From: EC70 sp018675395
GTDB lineage: Bacteria > Verrucomicrobiota > Verrucomicrobiia > Verrucomicrobiales > DEV007
DNA: 8,074 nt
Direction: 5' to 3'
Assembly: GCA_018675395.1 (NCBI GenBank)
Contig: JABGYE010000310.1
Coordinates: 1-8,074 of the forward strand
The notes beneath the pieces were generated by a model. The model had not been told where the DNA came from. It saw only the letters and a program-made list of their open reading frames with translations, and did no database searches. Positions 6,754 to 8,074 of this stretch are shown in pieces. The translations under genes and the position numbers were made by a program. Every line of letters starts with the position of its first letter. The first letter of the stretch is position 1.

Positions 6754-8074
6754 TCAATGCTTAAGACCAGCCGCTGCCGCCTTCGATTCAGGATTAAGCT
6801 CTTTGCCGGCATTTCTCCGGCTCGTATGTTTCTTGAAATCTTCTGGGAACTTCGCAACGAAGCTCTGAGTAGGCCAAGCGCACGCTTCTCCGAAAGCGCA
6901 GATGGTCCTACCTGCTATATTGTCTCCTACCGAAGTTAAGGTCTTCAAATCAGAAGGGACTCCTGAACCTGAAACCATTCGATCAGTAATTTTTTTCATC
7001 CAAAGCGAGCCTTCTCGGCACGGAGTACATTGCCCGCAAGACTCATGGGCATAAAAAGTATTTATATTATTCAATATCCATGCCATGTCCCGACTGTCAT
7101 CCATAACAATGACTCCTCCAGAACCTGCCATAGAGCCACACGCTGCCATCGTATCGAAATCCATTGGAATGTCATTAATGCCAATTGTCCTCTCTGATTC
7201 GCCGGCACCAATTGTATATTTCTCACCTGCCCGTAAGACTTTCGCTGATGACCCGCCCGGTATGACGCCTTTAAGCTTACGGCCCTTTCTTAATCCTCCA
7301 CAAACATCATTGATCAGTTCGCCCATCGTAATTTTACCAACCTCCACCTCAAAGTATCCAGGCTTCATCACGTCACCACTAACGCACAAAATTCTAGTTC
7401 CCGTGTTTCGTGGAGTGCCTATTTGTGCGTACTTTTGTCCACCCATAGCAATGACATGTTTTACGTGGCACAATGATTCTACATTATTAACTATAGTTGG
7501 ACACATATACAATCCAAGCGCTGCAGGAAAGTACGGAGGCTTAATTCTTGGGTAGGGCCTCTTCCCTTCCAGAGATTCAATTAGACCTGTCTCCTCACCG
7601 CAAATGTAGGCACCTGCACCACGGTGCACATATATCTCACAATTAAATTTTCCTCCTAAAATTTTCTTCCCCAAGAAGTTTTTCTTCCTAGCCTCTTCTA
7701 TCGCGTCCTCTAGAATTTTAGCCCCTTCAGGAAATTCTTCTCGGATATAGATGTATGCGACCTTGGCTCCTACCGCATAACAGGAAATTAACATCCCTTC
7801 TATGAGCTGATGTGGATCCTGATGTACAATGTACCGGTCCTTAAAAGTGCCCGGCTCAGATTCATCGCAATTACAAATTAGATAGACTGGTTTTTTATTA
7901 TTAGGAGGGATAAACCCCCACTTGACTCCAGTCGGAAATCCTGCCCCTCCTCTACCACGTAGGCCCGAAGCTTTAACCTCGTCAGTGACTTCTTGAGGTT
8001 TCATCTTTAAGGCCTTCTTGAGATCTTTATATCCACCATCTGCAATATAAGATTTAATAGACGCATCCCACCCG
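6754..8074 (-). CDS. nuoF: NADH-quinone oxidoreductase subunit F, partial (N-terminus beyond right edge)
   Basis: Catalytic subunit that binds NADH and FMN, oxidises NADH and passes electrons to cluster N3. The frame is open through the window edge. The codons above the ATG at 8004 read SYIADGGYKDLKKALK, which is normal NuoF sequence, so that ATG is internal and the true start lies outside. Counting from it, GLRGRGGAGFPTGVKWGF (14-31) is the FMN-binding glycine loop, CNCDESEPGTFKDR (44-57) and GAYICGEETGLIESLEGKRP (131-150) line the FMN/NADH site, and CPTIVNNVES (168-177) follows. The N3 [4Fe-4S] ligands are Cys323, 326 and 329 in ESCGQCTPCREG and Cys369 in GRTICAFGEACAWP. About 439 codons are visible, close to the full family length, so only a short N-terminal piece is missing. 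The C-terminal tail after about 392 is polar and variable. The stop lies 8 nt before the nuoG ATG. Confidence 0.97.
   Translation of the reverse strand, partial: GWDASIKSYIADGGYKDLKKALKMKPQEVTDEVKASGLRGRGGAGFPTGVKWGFIPPNNKKPVYLICNCDESEPGTFKDRYIVHQDPHQLIEGMLISCYAVGAKVAYIYIREEFPEGAKILEDAIEEARKKNFLGKKILGGKFNCEIYVHRGAGAYICGEETGLIESLEGKRPYPRIKPPYFPAALGLYMCPTIVNNVESLCHVKHVIAMGGQKYAQIGTPRNTGTRILCVSGDVMKPGYFEVEVGKITMGELINDVCGGLRKGRKLKGVIPGGSSAKVLRAGEKYTIGAGESERTIGINDIPMDFDTMAACGSMAGSGGVIVMDDSRDMAWILNNINTFYAHESCGQCTPCREGSLWMKKITDRMVSGSGVPSDLKTLTSVGDNIAGRTICAFGEACAWPTQSFVAKFPEDFKKHTSRRNAGKELNPESKAAAAGLKH

Larger units (their letters stand above)
1..8074 (-). other. nuo operon segment (nuoF-G-H-I-J-K-L-M)
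   Basis: Eight genes run in the same direction with gaps of 8, 0, 2, 19, 7, 5 and 17 nt (nuoF/G through nuoL/M). Gene order is that of the canonical 13- or 14-gene nuo cluster from F to M. Both edges cut coding sequence. There is no room for internal promoters of ordinary layout and no stem-loop followed by a T-run, so the segment is inferred to be transcribed as one message from a promoter beyond the right edge. Neighbouring nuoE upstream and nuoN downstream are expected by analogy but not seen. Confidence 0.85.

Noticed and set aside
7085..7555. Plus-strand open frame of 156 codons
   Set aside because: It is antisense to the middle of nuoF, whose frame carries conserved motifs throughout this stretch. 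The translation has no recognisable domain and is rich in Pro/Ser, as expected of a shadow frame.
7934..8004. ATG at 8004 as the nuoF start
   Set aside because: The frame stays open upstream to the window edge and encodes typical NuoF sequence (GGYKDLKKALK), so this methionine is internal and the gene is truncated by the window.
1..8074. A novel system, mobile element or cargo gene hidden in the operon
   Set aside because: Every gene is a recognisable complex I subunit in canonical order, all gaps are under 20 nt, and no insertion, repeat or unassigned coding stretch remains.

Overview
The window is a single, uninterrupted segment of a bacterial nuo operon, encoding the proton-pumping NADH:quinone oxidoreductase (respiratory complex I). 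All genes lie on the minus strand, so transcription runs from high to low coordinates. The order is nuoF (cut by the right edge), nuoG, nuoH, nuoI, nuoJ, nuoK, nuoL, nuoM (cut by the left edge). Genes are separated by 0 to 19 nt. No intergenic stretch is large enough for an internal promoter, and I see no terminator, RNA gene, repeat, mobile element or CRISPR array.

Layout by function, from right to left. Electron-input arm: nuoF (6754-8074, NADH/FMN/N3 subunit) and nuoG (5030-6745, Fe-S scaffold with N1b, N5, N4 and N7 cysteine sets). Quinone-site and connecting arm: nuoH (3866-5029, membrane anchor of the quinone site) and nuoI (3333-3863, clusters N6a/N6b). Membrane arm: nuoJ (2792-3313), nuoK (2461-2784) and the antiporter-like pump subunits nuoL (626-2455) and nuoM (1-608). 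Electrons pass from NADH through FMN and the Fe-S chain in NuoF, NuoG and NuoI to quinone at the NuoH interface, which drives ion pumping through NuoH/J/K/L/M. NuoA, B, C/D, E and N are not in the window and presumably flank it.

The organism is a Gram-negative-type bacterium with moderate-to-low GC. The wording of several subunits (NuoM FHELALIPTFLMIG, the NuoF stretch around YFPAALGLYMCPTIVNNVES, a short NuoG of about 571 residues, an enlarged NuoH) reminds me of Verrucomicrobiota or the wider PVC group. This is from memory of family sequences, not from a search, and is a moderate-confidence inference.

This is a conserved housekeeping region, and I do not see an undescribed system in it. 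The points worth a second look are modest: retention of the off-pathway N7 cluster motif in an unusually short NuoG, extra periplasmic loop sequence in NuoH and NuoK, and atypical translation-start architecture (a displaced Shine-Dalgarno before nuoK, a possible TTGA overlap at nuoF/nuoG, and mostly missing Shine-Dalgarno sites).
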